64,000 nt of DNA from an uncultured Collinsella sp. (GTDB lineage: Bacteria > Actinomycetota > Coriobacteriia > Coriobacteriales > Coriobacteriaceae), in NCBI GenBank assembly GCA_958437935.1, contig CAUBPS010000004.1, positions 78,984 to 142,983 of the forward strand, read 5' to 3'. Made by a program: the position numbers and the translations under genes. Positions 8,029 through 15,696 of the stretch are shown piece after piece. Below the pieces are notes generated by a model. It saw nothing but the letters and a program-made list of their open reading frames with translations. It had not been told where the DNA came from and ran no database searches. How positions within the stretch are numbered: position 1 is the stretch's first letter; every line of letters starts with the position of its first letter.

Positions 8029-8997
8029 ATGAACGCACACGATCTGATCAAAGAGGCAATTGCCGAGAAGGGCAAGTTCGACAGCGTCTACTGGATTGCT
8101 TGCGGTGGCTCCATGATCGATTTGATCCCGGCTCACGAGCTTCTGCAGCGCGAGGCAACCACCTTCACTTCGTATATCTATACCGCGCGTGAATTCGACA
8201 TTATGCGTCCCCGTCGCCTGGGCGAGAAGTCTCTGGTCATTGCCTGCAGCCACAGCGGCAATACCCCCGAGGTCGTCGAGGGCTGCGAGATTGCCCTTGC
8301 CGCGGGCGCGACGGTGATCGCGCAGACCGATAACGCCGGTTCCAAGATTGATACTGGCAAGTGGGTCACCTGGGTGTACCCGTGGGGCGAGGGCGTTCCG
8401 CAGGCCGAAGTCCCTGCCGGCATCTCGCTGTCGCTCGCGGCCGAGCTGCTCGACCAGCAGGAGGGCTATGCCGATCTCGCTGACATGTATGCCGGTATTG
8501 CCGAAATGGATAAGATTTTGCCTCCCGCACGCGAAAAGGTTAATGCCGAGCTGGGCGATCGCTTTGCCAAGCTTTGCCAGGAGCATGAGTTCTTCTATAT
8601 CCTGGGAAGCGGTCCCAACTTTAGCCAGACGTACGGCTTTGCCATCTGCTCGCTCATGGAGATGCAGTGGCAGCACTGCAGCTATATCCACTCTGCCGAG
8701 TACTTCCATGGCCCCTTTGAGGCTACCCAGGATGGCGTCTTCTACTTCTTGCAGATGGGCTCGAGCGAGTGCCGTCCTATGGACGAGCGCGCCCTGGCGT
8801 TCCTTAAGACGCATACCGATACGCTGATGGTGCTCGATGCCAAGGAGTACGGTATGGAAGCCGTGCCGGCGAGCGTCCGTGCCTATCTGGATCCGGTGCT
8901 GTTCTACGCCATGAACTGCGAGCTGCGTGCTGCACGCGGCAAGGTGTTTGATCACGATCCCGATTTCCGCCGCTATATGGGTGTTGTCGAGTACTAG
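8029..8997 (+). CDS. FrlB-like SIS-domain deglycase
   Basis: A 322-residue protein with two sugar-isomerase (SIS) domains: IACGGSMIDLIPAHELL and CSHSGNTPEVVEGCEIAL in the first, YILGSGPNFSQTYGFAICSLMEM in the second. The C-terminal half reads like FrlB (SAEYFHGPFE, ERALAFLKTHTD, and a final HDPDFRRYMGVVEY). FrlB cleaves a 6-phosphofructosamine to glucose-6-phosphate plus the free amine, for example lysine. The ATG at 8029 is chosen for AAAGGAACT 8 nt upstream. Placed between epimerase and kinase, it supports an Amadori-product pathway; which amine is released cannot be told. Confidence 0.87.
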   Translation: MNAHDLIKEAIAEKGKFDSVYWIACGGSMIDLIPAHELLQREATTFTSYIYTAREFDIMRPRRLGEKSLVIACSHSGNTPEVVEGCEIALAAGATVIAQTDNAGSKIDTGKWVTWVYPWGEGVPQAEVPAGISLSLAAELLDQQEGYADLADMYAGIAEMDKILPPAREKVNAELGDRFAKLCQEHEFFYILGSGPNFSQTYGFAICSLMEMQWQHCSYIHSAEYFHGPFEATQDGVFYFLQMGSSECRPMDERALAFLKTHTDTLMVLDAKEYGMEAVPASVRAYLDPVLFYAMNCELRAARGKVFDHDPDFRRYMGVVEY

Positions 8998-9011
8998 AAG
9001 GGACAAAGGCC

Positions 9012-9875
9012 ATGGCATTTAACGTCAACGCGCTCGGATTTGGCGACAACGTCGTCGATCGCTACGAGCATATCCACACCATGTATCCTGGCGGCAACGC
9101 GGTGAACTTCGCCGTTTATGCCAAGAAATGCGGTGCCGCACGCTCTGCATACATGGGCATTTTCGGCAATGACGCCGCTGCCGAGCATGTCATTGCAAGC
9201 CTCGAGGATGAGGGTATCGAGCTTGACAAGTGCGAGCAGATGATTGGCGAGAACGGAGCGGCTCGCGTGACCGTCGTTGACGGTGACCGTGTCTTCCTTG
9301 GCTCCAACGAGGGCGGTATCCGTGGCGATGCGCGCTATGTCCTCGATCGCTTTGACCTTGCGTACATGAAGCAGTTCGATGTGGTTCATTCGGGCAACTA
9401 TTGCTTTACCGAGCGCGAGCTGCCCAAACTGAAGGCCGCGGGCGTCACAGTCTCTTTTGACTTTTCGGACGACTCCACCGACGAGTATTACGAGCAGATT
9501 GCGCCCTACGTCGATTTTGCTTTCTTTAGTGCGGCGGATGCCGCGAGCGAGGACGAGATTCGCGAGCGTCTGGCATGGGTGAAGGGCCTGGGTCCGCGTT
9601 TTGTGTCGGCTACGGCGGGCGCCGAGGGCTGCATTGCTTACGACGGCGAGCGTTATTACCGCCAGCTGGCTAAACCGGTAACGGACATGAAGGACACCAT
9701 GGGGGCGGGCGACTCGTTCCTCACCTCGTTTTTGATGTGCTATCTCGATTCCGCCAAGCGTGGTGAGGATGGCGCCGAGGCCATCGAGCGCGCGCTTGAC
9801 TTTGCTGCCGGGTTTGCTTCGACCGTGTGCGGCATGGAAGGTTCTTGGGGCCACGGAGCACCAATCGTCGAATAG
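9012..9875 (+). CDS. FrlD-like fructosamine 6-kinase (PfkB family)
   Basis: A 287-residue PfkB/ribokinase-family sugar kinase. The substrate-side PGGNAVNFAVYAKKCGA motif near residue 27 and the catalytic/ATP motif DTMGAGDSFLTSF near residue 225 are both intact, and the middle VVHSGNY and VSFDFSDD segments match FrlD. It would phosphorylate the 6-OH of a fructosamine so that the upstream SIS deglycase can cleave it. The gene starts 14 nt after the deglycase stop behind AAGGGACAAAGG. A strong hairpin with a T run follows, separating it from a second, divergent kinase. Confidence 0.88.
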   Translation: MAFNVNALGFGDNVVDRYEHIHTMYPGGNAVNFAVYAKKCGAARSAYMGIFGNDAAAEHVIASLEDEGIELDKCEQMIGENGAARVTVVDGDRVFLGSNEGGIRGDARYVLDRFDLAYMKQFDVVHSGNYCFTERELPKLKAAGVTVSFDFSDDSTDEYYEQIAPYVDFAFFSAADAASEDEIRERLAWVKGLGPRFVSATAGAEGCIAYDGERYYRQLAKPVTDMKDTMGAGDSFLTSFLMCYLDSAKRGEDGAEAIERALDFAAGFASTVCGMEGSWGHGAPIVE

Positions 9876-9945
9876 CTTAAGAAAGCGTACGGCGGTCTGG
9901 CTATGAGGTCTTGGACAGCCGATGCAAAACAATAAGCGAAATGCG

Positions 9946-9979
9946 AAAAGGGGGCTCGCCATGTGGTGGGTCCCCTTTT
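9946..9979 (+). terminator. Internal terminator/attenuator between the two kinases
   Basis: A 15-bp stem (AAAAGGGG plus seven further pairs including G-T wobbles) around loop ATGT, ending CCCCTTTT. It lies 71 nt after the first kinase and its T run ends 8 nt before the Shine-Dalgarno of the second kinase. It could reduce expression of the distal genes. Confidence 0.72.
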
Positions 9980-9996
9980 GAACATTGGAGAAGACC

Positions 9997-10797
9997 ATGG
10001 GTATTAAAGCGTGCGCGGCTGGTTTTTGCTGCGCGGACGTCTATCAAAACATCGGCGTGTTCTATCCGACCGGTAATGGCATTGACTGGGGTATCCATCT
10101 TGCACGAATGGGCGTTTCGGTATCCGCCGTGTCGGTTGTCGGCAAGGACGAGTACGGAGACAAGATGAGAGAGGCGCTGGCCGCCGAGGGGTTCGATATC
10201 TCACATCTGCGGGTGGAGGATGGCGACACTTCGGTGATGCTCATGGCATTGAAAGACGGCGTCGATCGCGTGCATCTCGAGGCAATCGATGGTGTTATGG
10301 AGACATATCGACCGAATGAAGACGACCGGGCGTTTATCCTAGAGCATGACATCATTCATACCGACCTGTTTGGCAATTGTTTGGACCTCCTGCCCGAATG
10401 GCATGATGCGGGCAAGACGGTGGTTATGGACTTCTCGGTGTTCAGCCAGGATCCCGAATATGCCTGCGAGAATCATTTTCCCTACGTTGACTATGCGTTC
10501 ATGTCGTTTGAAGAGGACACTCCGGAGCTACGAGACTGGGTACGTCACGTGCAGGGATTGGGACCGCGCGTTGCGGTTGCCACGCTTGGCGAGAAGGGAA
10601 GCATTGCCTATGACGGTGAGCGCTTCTATGAGTGCGGGATCGTACCGGCGGAGAAGGTCGTTAATACCGTGGGTGCCGGCGACTCGTATATTGCCGGGTT
10701 TACCAAGGGCGTGATCGATGGCCTTGATATTCCGGCGTGTATGAAGGCGGGCGCTGAGCTGTCCTCCCGCGTCATCGGCTCTTTTGAGCCGTACTAG
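9997..10797 (+). CDS. Second PfkB-family sugar kinase, FrlD paralogue
   Basis: A 266-residue PfkB kinase. The C-terminal catalytic motif NTVGAGDSYIAGF is intact, with the preceding VATLGEKGSIAYDG strand typical of the family. The N-terminal substrate motif is altered: the usual GGN is TGN within FYPTGNGIDWGIHLARMG, so the bound sugar may differ from that of the neighbouring kinase. The ATG at 9997 follows TTGGAG by 6 nt. It resembles the upstream FrlD-like kinase in order and length and probably arose by duplication, with specialisation for another fructosamine or sugar acid; that is inference. Confidence 0.85.
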   Translation: MGIKACAAGFCCADVYQNIGVFYPTGNGIDWGIHLARMGVSVSAVSVVGKDEYGDKMREALAAEGFDISHLRVEDGDTSVMLMALKDGVDRVHLEAIDGVMETYRPNEDDRAFILEHDIIHTDLFGNCLDLLPEWHDAGKTVVMDFSVFSQDPEYACENHFPYVDYAFMSFEEDTPELRDWVRHVQGLGPRVAVATLGEKGSIAYDGERFYECGIVPAEKVVNTVGAGDSYIAGFTKGVIDGLDIPACMKAGAELSSRVIGSFEPY

Positions 10798-10824
10798 GGT
10801 CAAATGCCTGGAAAGGAGTACGAA

Positions 10825-11685
10825 ATGGTTATCGACATGTTGGTTCAGCCCATGCTCTACGGCGAGATCTGTACGCCGGGTGATGAGCCCGATGGATTCG
10901 GTTTTTGGTCACGAGAATATGGTATGGGGCATATGGGCCCCATGGATTGGGATGAGCTTCAAGTCGAGATGGACGTCTGCGATGTGCAGAAGAGCGTGCT
11001 CATGCCGCTCGATGTAACCACGGCATGCGGAGGGCACTTTGGCACCAATGACCAGATTGCCATGCTGGTTGCCGCGCATCCCGATCGTCTGTGGGGATTT
11101 GCGAGCGTAGATCCGCGGGTGAGCGGTGCCGCAGACGAATTGGAGCGCGCCTTTACCGAGTTGGGGGCAAAGGGGCTTTGCCTGCATCCGGCAAAGCAGG
11201 GTTTTGCCCCCGATGATGCTGTGGCCGAGCCGCTTTACGAGCTGTGCGAGCGCTATAACAAACCGGTGGTTTTCCATGCCGGTATGTCTTGGGAACCGGG
11301 TGCAGAGCTCTCGCGCAGTAACCCGCTTGCATTTGAGCACACAATCGCAACGCATCCAAATGTGCGTTTTAGTTTGACACACTTTGGCTGGCCCTGGGTG
11401 CGCGAGACCGTGGCGATGCTGCTCAAGTATCCCAACTGCTACACGGACACCTCTATCACTTACATCGATTCGCCCGAGGAGATGATGCAGCGTCTTTTCA
11501 CGGTCGATATGGGGCCGCTGTGGTATGAGCGTGCGCTATCGCATCAAGTGATGTTCGCCAGCAATACGCCGCGCTTCCGTGCGTTCAAACTCAAGCGGGC
11601 GCTCGATACCGTGTCCATGCGCGATGATGCGCGAGAAAGGCTCTACTGGGGTAATGCCCTGCGTTTTCTTGAAGGGGATGAGTGA
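10825..11685 (+). CDS. Amidohydrolase-2 (ACMSD-like) family hydrolase/decarboxylase
   Basis: A 286-residue TIM-barrel amidohydrolase-2 protein. Seen motifs: a central WGFASVDPRVSGAADELERA, GAKGLCLHPAKQGF, PVVFHAGMSW with the metal His, VRFSLTHFGWPWV and a C-terminal RLYWGNALRFL typical of family ends. The family covers decarboxylases, lactonases and amide hydrolases acting on small carboxylated compounds. The usual N-terminal HxH is not obvious (MVIDMLVQPM begins the protein). The ATG at 10825 is chosen for AAAGGAG 6 nt upstream. It sits in the operon 27 nt after the kinase; possibly a lactonase or an amide cleavage step. Confidence 0.78.
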   Translation: MVIDMLVQPMLYGEICTPGDEPDGFGFWSREYGMGHMGPMDWDELQVEMDVCDVQKSVLMPLDVTTACGGHFGTNDQIAMLVAAHPDRLWGFASVDPRVSGAADELERAFTELGAKGLCLHPAKQGFAPDDAVAEPLYELCERYNKPVVFHAGMSWEPGAELSRSNPLAFEHTIATHPNVRFSLTHFGWPWVRETVAMLLKYPNCYTDTSITYIDSPEEMMQRLFTVDMGPLWYERALSHQVMFASNTPRFRAFKLKRALDTVSMRDDARERLYWGNALRFLEGDE

Positions 11686-11687
11686 AC

Positions 11688-12116
11688 ATGGTGACGCTCG
11701 AGACATTGAGCTATCTATCGACTGCTCCGGACCAGTTCATCGATATTACCGAAGACGTGCACGCTGCCATCGAACGCAGCTCGGTGACGAATGGCTTGGC
11801 AGCGATTATTTTGTCGCATACGACCTGTGGAATTGTGGTAAACGAGGGGCTGCCCTGCGTGGAGACGGATCTTATGGAGACGCTTGATCGCATCGCCCCA
11901 CTCGATGCTCCCTATGCGCATGCACACTTCCTGCCGAGCTATGGAGCCACCGGCAACAACTCCTGTGGGCATATCAAGAGCATGATTTGTGGAAACAGTT
12001 GCTTCTTTCCCGTCCAAGATGGCCACATCGTGTGCGGAGGTGCCCAGAACATCTATCTTGCGGAGTTTGACGGTCCGCAGAAGCGAAAAGTGTACGTCGA
12101 GGTGCTGGGGGAATAA
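11688..12116 (+). CDS. YjbQ-family protein (UPF0047)
   Basis: A 142-residue single-domain protein of the YjbQ/secondary thiamine-phosphate synthase family: QFIDITEDVHAAIERSSVTNGLAAIILSHTTCGIVVNE, then HAHFLPSYGATGNNSCGHIKSMICGNS and a C-terminal GGAQNIYLAEFDGPQKRKVYVEVLG. The conserved His and Cys/Asn positions form a putative metal site; the physiological role of the family is uncertain. The upstream gene's stop lies 3 nt before this ATG, and GAAGGGG is placed for it; a GTG at 11682 overlapping that stop is an alternative. It is the last intact gene of the frl-like operon. Confidence 0.83.
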   Translation: MVTLETLSYLSTAPDQFIDITEDVHAAIERSSVTNGLAAIILSHTTCGIVVNEGLPCVETDLMETLDRIAPLDAPYAHAHFLPSYGATGNNSCGHIKSMICGNSCFFPVQDGHIVCGGAQNIYLAEFDGPQKRKVYVEVLGE

Positions 12117-12130
12117 CGTTCCTGCAATAA

Positions 12131-12235
12131 TGAGCTGCACCCCAAAACTTGGACGGCTTAAATAAGAACTACGCCGCAAGGGACTGGCTCCGGAACTCCT
12201 CCGGGGTCAGTCCCTTCAGTTTAGTCTGCGTCCTC
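12131..12235 (-). mobile_element. IS3-family insertion sequence fragment (right end)
   Basis: The plus strand begins with TGAGCTGCACCCCAAAACTT, which looks like an IS3/IS150-type terminal inverted repeat. On the minus strand the sequence encodes the transposase C-terminus WQRTQTKLKGLTPEEFRSQS followed by LAA and a stop, the standard end of IS3 OrfB. Only about 105 bp remain; the rest of the element and its other end are gone. The inner boundary near 12235 is approximate. Confidence 0.75.
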
Positions 12236-12269
12236 TGCCAGGTGATCCGTTGTATTATCCGGGCGGAAG

Positions 12270-12590
12270 CGTGTCGCAAGTCGTGGAAGCCGCCAAGCGC
12301 AGTTCACGCGCTGCATTTTTTGCGGTGCCTGGGCCGGTGATCTCGGGCTGATTGACCGAGATTTCACTCACACCATGCGTCGCAAGACGGCGCTGCGCCT
12401 GGACGACCTCAAGCTTTTTCACTTCATCACGAGCGAGGGGGGGGGAGGTTTATCTCGACGACCGCACGACTGCGGACATTGCCGATTCACTTCTCTTTAA
12501 TTGTCTTCCAGATGCGATGGTCATCGGCAGTTCGGCTGCCGGTCGTGGTGCTTCGGGCGAGCTTGCCGATGAGGTCCGCGAGCGTCGCAG
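12270..12590 (+). pseudogene. BtpA/SgcQ-family gene remnant, truncated and frameshifted
   Basis: Two frames together read like the C-terminal half of a BtpA/SgcQ (TIM-barrel, sugar-operon) protein: IFCGAWAGDLGLIDRDFT and LRLDDLKLFHFITSEG in one frame, then EVYLDDRTTADIADSLLFN and CLPDAMVIGSSAAGRGASGE in the next. The shift coincides with a run of nine G at 12437-12445, one longer than the frame requires. The 5' part is missing next to the IS fragment and the 3' end runs into an FGGY kinase fragment. Codon use matches neighbours, so the decay looks recent. Family assignment is by recalled motif similarity. Confidence 0.68.
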
Positions 12591-13442
12591 CGTGCGGCTG
12601 AGGCGACGGGGCTCGCGGCAGGGACACCTGTCTTGGTGGGAACGGGCGACTCTGGTGCCGAGGCCATTTCGACGGGTGTATTCCGTCCCGGCGATATGAT
12701 GGTTCAGTTGGGGAGCACGGCGTATTTCATCTACCTTGCTGATCATATGGTCGATGATGCCCGCCTGTGGCCAGGGACGTTTATCATTCCCGGAACTTAC
12801 GGAATCTGCGCGGGGACCAATACGGCGGGTGCGCTCACATCGTGGCTGCGCCAAGAGCTGTATCGCGACGCCGTGGAGGCCGAGGGCCACGGTGGCCCCG
12901 ATGCATATTCGGTTATGGCGCATGATGCCGCCGATGTGGTACCGGGTGCCGATGGGCTCCTGTGCCTGCCGTACTTTGCGGGGGAGCGTACTCCGCTCAA
13001 CGATCCCGAGGCGCGTGGCGTCTTCTTTGGCCTGACCGGAAGGCATACGCGAGCCCATATGGTTCGCGCCGCCTTGGAAGGCGTCGCGTATACCGTTGCA
13101 TCCCATGTCGACATTATCGAGCGAGAGCATGGACTGCCAATTGGGCGCATTATGCTTGTCGGAGGTGGAACCAAGAATCCAGTTTGGATGCAGGCTATCG
13201 CCGACGTATGTGGGCGCGAGGTCTCGGTTGCCAAGGTTACGGTGGGCGCATGCTTCGGTGATGCCATCATGGCAGCTCTCGCAGGTGGCGCCTATGCATC
13301 GTGGGATGAGCTCGCCCAAGTCCTTGGCGTTGCGCAAACAATCGTGCCTGATATGGCTGCCCACGAGTTATATGCGTCGCGCCGTCATATCTTTGACGAA
13401 TTGTATGCACGCAACCGTGATCTCATGCACGAATTGGTGTAA
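12573..13442 (+). pseudogene. FGGY-family carbohydrate kinase, C-terminal domain only
   Basis: About 290 codons encode the C-terminal half of a xylulokinase/gluconokinase-type kinase: GTPVLVGTGDSGAEAIS, FRPGDMMVQLGSTAYFIYL, a LCLPYFAGERTPLNDPEARG block, HMVRAALEGVAYTV and MLVGGGTKNPVWMQAIADVC. The whole FGGY_N domain (about 250 residues with the catalytic Asp region) is absent, and the frame has a stop at 12570. The upstream BtpA remnant merges into it near 12580-12600, which suggests a deletion fused two adjacent genes. A partial product from an internal start such as TTG 12633 or ATG 12697 would be inactive as a kinase. Confidence 0.82.
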
Positions 13443-13471
13443 TGCTGCCGAATTGTACTGCCTTCCAAAAT

Positions 13472-13502
13472 AGGGACTGCGTTGTGCGATTCGCATGTCC
13501 CT
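13472..13502. terminator. Bidirectional terminator between convergent genes
   Basis: AGGGACTGCG pairs with CGCATGTCCCT (one bulge) around a 10-nt loop, between the kinase remnant and the minus-strand tatD gene. Confidence 0.65.
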
Positions 13503-13523
13503 TGGCATTTTTGCCCACAGGGG

Positions 13524-14306
13524 TTAGCGAAGGTCAAAAACAGAGTGCGCATTTGCTAAAACTGCCGACTCGATGCGCTTTGCGTCACAGTTTTTGAGTG
13601 AGGCAATGCGCATCGAGGTCCTTGTGAGTGATCTGATGAGCGACTGCGCGCTTGTTTCTGTGTTTGGTTCGGCTGGCGCATCGGTCTCGAGCAGTAGACG
13701 GTCGAGTGGAATCTGTCGGGCATATTCGCGACCGCGCTTGGTGGCGAGCATGCGTTCGTTGACGGAAAAATAGCAGCCCGCATTACGCGCGCGGACGAGT
13801 TCGTCCGAAGTGCCGCTAAACCAGTGGAAGATGATAACGGGGGAGTCGGAGTTTGGGATGAGTAGTCCATGCGATTCGAGGACGTCCAGTACGGTTCCTG
13901 CCGAACGAACGGCGTGAATTGATATCACGCGCCCGGTAAGAGGATGCTGCACGAGTGTATCGCAGAGCCGGTCAAATGCCTGTATTTGTAGCGGCTCACT
14001 TCCATCAAAGCGCGCGGAAAAGTCGAGTCCCACCTCGCCAACAAAACGCTCTTGCGCGGCAATTTGGCAGAGTAGGTCAATTTCTGCGTTGCCGCATCGC
14101 TCGTCGGCGAGCCACCAGGGATGGAGGCCGATACCCTTGATGACGGTAGGAGGGCGACGGGTTCGCCTATGTGCGCTAGCGAAGTCACGTGGATCGACGC
14201 CGCAATCAAATAGACCCAAGCCCAGCGCCGTTGCCTCATCGGCAACGGCGTCCGGGTGAGCCATTAAATCAAGATGGCAGTGTGCATCAAATAACCGGGG
14301 CTCCAT
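13524..14306 (-). CDS. TatD-family metal-dependent hydrolase
   Basis: A 260-residue TIM-barrel hydrolase of the TatD/YcfH family, presumed DNase or phosphodiesterase-like, cytoplasmic. The N-terminal DAHCHLDL supplies HxH; IKGIGLHPWW, FVGEVGLDF with the metal Glu, VISIHAVRSAG, a FHWFSGT segment and LLLETDAPAEPN with the last Asp follow the family order. The length is normal. It lies 15 nt downstream of the tcdA-like gene on the same strand, so the two are likely cotranscribed. Several TatD features are slightly degenerate (for example FSGTSDELVRARNAGCYFSVN), placing it in a divergent branch. Confidence 0.88.
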   Translation of the reverse strand: MEPRLFDAHCHLDLMAHPDAVADEATALGLGLFDCGVDPRDFASAHRRTRRPPTVIKGIGLHPWWLADERCGNAEIDLLCQIAAQERFVGEVGLDFSARFDGSEPLQIQAFDRLCDTLVQHPLTGRVISIHAVRSAGTVLDVLESHGLLIPNSDSPVIIFHWFSGTSDELVRARNAGCYFSVNERMLATKRGREYARQIPLDRLLLETDAPAEPNTETSAQSLIRSLTRTSMRIASLKNCDAKRIESAVLANAHSVFDLR

Positions 14307-14320
14307 CTCGGCGCGCTCCG

Positions 14321-15118
14321 CTAGTCTAGGCGCTGGCCATCGGCGCGCACGCGCTCGGTGCCGCGGCCACTGATCTGGCGGATAACCTCGCCGGCGATCA
14401 TCTGGCCCATGATGGGCGGCATAAAGCTGGCGGTTCCCAGCTCGGTGCGCTCGTGGATATTGGAAGGGTCGCGGGGCTGAGTCCTAACCGATTCCTCGCA
14501 GCTAAACAGTACATGTAGGCTCTTGATTCCGCGCTTCTTGCATTCTTTGCGCATGATGCGGCTCATGGGGTCACGTACCGTATCGAAAATGTCGGCAAAG
14601 CGGAGGCACTCGGGATGGAGCTTGTTGGCCCCGCCCATGGAGCTAACCAAACGAATGTCGTGGTCCTGAGCATATTTGGCAATGGTGAGCTTGGCCGAGA
14701 TGGTGTCGATGGCGTCGACGACGTAGTCGAGCTTGCCGTCTGTTTGCTCCAAAACGCTCGCGAAGAACTCGTCGATGTTGTCGCTCAGCAGGTATTCGGT
14801 GCGCTTGATAACGGTGGCGGCGGGATTGATATCGCGAATCATGGCTTCCATAACATCGACCTTGCGCTTGCCGACGGTGCTGTGAAAGGCGATGGACTGG
14901 CGATTGATATTGCTGGGCGCGATGATGTCCTTGTCCAGAATTACAAAATGACCAATGCCGCCGCGGGCGAGTGCCTCGCAGCAGTTGGAGCCCACACCTC
15001 CGCAGCCGAGTACCAGCACCGTGGCATCGGCGAGCTTGTCGAGTGCCTCGCGGCCCATGATGATCTCGAGCTTGGCATCGCGCGTCTCGTTGGGAGTTGC
15101 GGCTGTGGTTTCGGTCAT
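14321..15118 (-). CDS. tcdA: tRNA threonylcarbamoyladenosine dehydratase-like E1 protein
   Basis: A 265-residue ThiF/HesA/MoeB-fold protein. The Rossmann nucleotide motif VLVLGCGGVGSNCCEALARGG lies near residue 32, followed by a DKDIIAPSNINRQ block and VDAIDTISAKLTI. The segment DPMSRIMRKECKKRGI and the C-terminal GTASFMPPIMGQMIAGEVIRQ are characteristic of TcdA/CsdL, which cyclises t6A to ct6A at tRNA position 37 using ATP. The second in-frame ATG (15118) is chosen because CGGAGG lies 6 nt upstream; for the ATG at 15124 that site would be directly adjacent. tatD follows in the same operon. Confidence 0.88.
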   Translation of the reverse strand: MTETTAATPNETRDAKLEIIMGREALDKLADATVLVLGCGGVGSNCCEALARGGIGHFVILDKDIIAPSNINRQSIAFHSTVGKRKVDVMEAMIRDINPAATVIKRTEYLLSDNIDEFFASVLEQTDGKLDYVVDAIDTISAKLTIAKYAQDHDIRLVSSMGGANKLHPECLRFADIFDTVRDPMSRIMRKECKKRGIKSLHVLFSCEESVRTQPRDPSNIHERTELGTASFMPPIMGQMIAGEVIRQISGRGTERVRADGQRLD

Positions 15119-15205
15119 AGACATCCTCCGATGGGGAAGCGAATCGTGTTTTAGCTATCGCCATTATAGGTATTATCGCGATTCCATTTGAGCCCTAGGG
15201 GCTTG

Positions 15206-15234
15206 TTGAAATGAGGCAGTGATTCGCATAAGAT
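15206..15234 (+). promoter_or_regulatory. Promoter for a short transcript
   Basis: TTGAAA at 15206-15211 and TAAGAT at 15229-15234 with exactly 17 nt between. No ORF with a ribosome site follows before a strong terminator at 15300-15335. Confidence 0.6.
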
Positions 15235-15240
15235 GAAGCA

Positions 15241-15335
15241 GATGGCACCCGTTGCAGCGGGTTGGCCAACTCCCAAACACGTTTGTAGCGTGAGAAGTGG
15301 CCGTCTTCGCATTACGCGGAGGCGGCTATTTTTTT
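15241..15335 (+). ncRNA. Candidate ~95-nt small RNA with its own promoter and terminator
   Basis: Between the promoter above and a T7 run lies about 95 nt with several hairpins: ACCCG/CGGGT, CAAAC/GTTTG nested within GGCC/GGCC-ended arms, and an 11-bp terminator stem (15300-15310 with 15316-15326, loop ATTAC) followed by TTTTTTT. I see no coding potential with a ribosome site. It ends about 10 nt before the ArsR promoter/operator. It could also be a leader that attenuates the ArsR gene. I recognise no named RNA family. Confidence 0.5.
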
Positions 15336-15345
15336 GAGTACAAGA

Positions 15346-15383
15346 TTAGATAGTTAGACAAACATCTAAATATCGAGTATAGT
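15346..15383 (+). promoter_or_regulatory. Promoter and operator of the ArsR/SdpI pair
   Basis: TTAGAC at 15354-15359 and TATAGT at 15378-15383 form a -35/-10 pair with 18 nt spacing. An inverted repeat TTAGAT (15346-15351) / ATCTAA (15364-15369) overlaps them, the usual arrangement for ArsR-family autorepression. Confidence 0.6.
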
Positions 15384-15417
15384 GTGCACGTTGCGAGAGA
15401 TAGCGAGAGGAGGTTCT

Positions 15418-15696
15418 ATGCCGGGAGAAGGTTTTAAGGCGCTGGCGGATCCAACGCGGCGGCGCATTTTAGAACTGCTGCGCGAGGGCAATTGCACGGC
15501 GGGGGAGCTCGCCGAGCATTTCGACATAAGCAAACCGTCGCTCAGCCATCATCTGGCAACGCTTAAAAACGCCGGGCTGGTGACCGATGAGCGCCATGGC
15601 CAAAACATCGTTTACAGCTTAAATACCACCGTCATGCAGGACTTGATTGGCTGGTTTATGGGCTTTACAAACACTGAAGGTGATAAGGATGAATAA
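15418..15696 (+). CDS. ArsR/SdpR-family winged-helix repressor
   Basis: A 92-residue ArsR-type winged helix: FKALADPTRRRILELLREG at the N-terminus, TAGELAEHFDISKPSLSHHLATLKNAGLV as the recognition helix region and a beta-hairpin GQNIVYSLN. No metal-binding cysteine pair is present, which fits the SdpR subfamily rather than a metal sensor. ATG 15418 follows AGAGGAGG. The stop overlaps the start of an SdpI-like membrane gene by 8 nt. In Bacillus, SdpR represses sdpRI and is sequestered by SdpI at the membrane; a similar loop is inferred here. Confidence 0.9.
   Translation: MPGEGFKALADPTRRRILELLREGNCTAGELAEHFDISKPSLSHHLATLKNAGLVTDERHGQNIVYSLNTTVMQDLIGWFMGFTNTEGDKDE

Noticed and set aside
12236..12300. 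Frame reading PLYYPGGSVSQVVEAAKRSS as a separate gene fragment
   Set aside because: It stops after about 35 codons and I could not match it to a family; it probably is another frame of the same eroded region.
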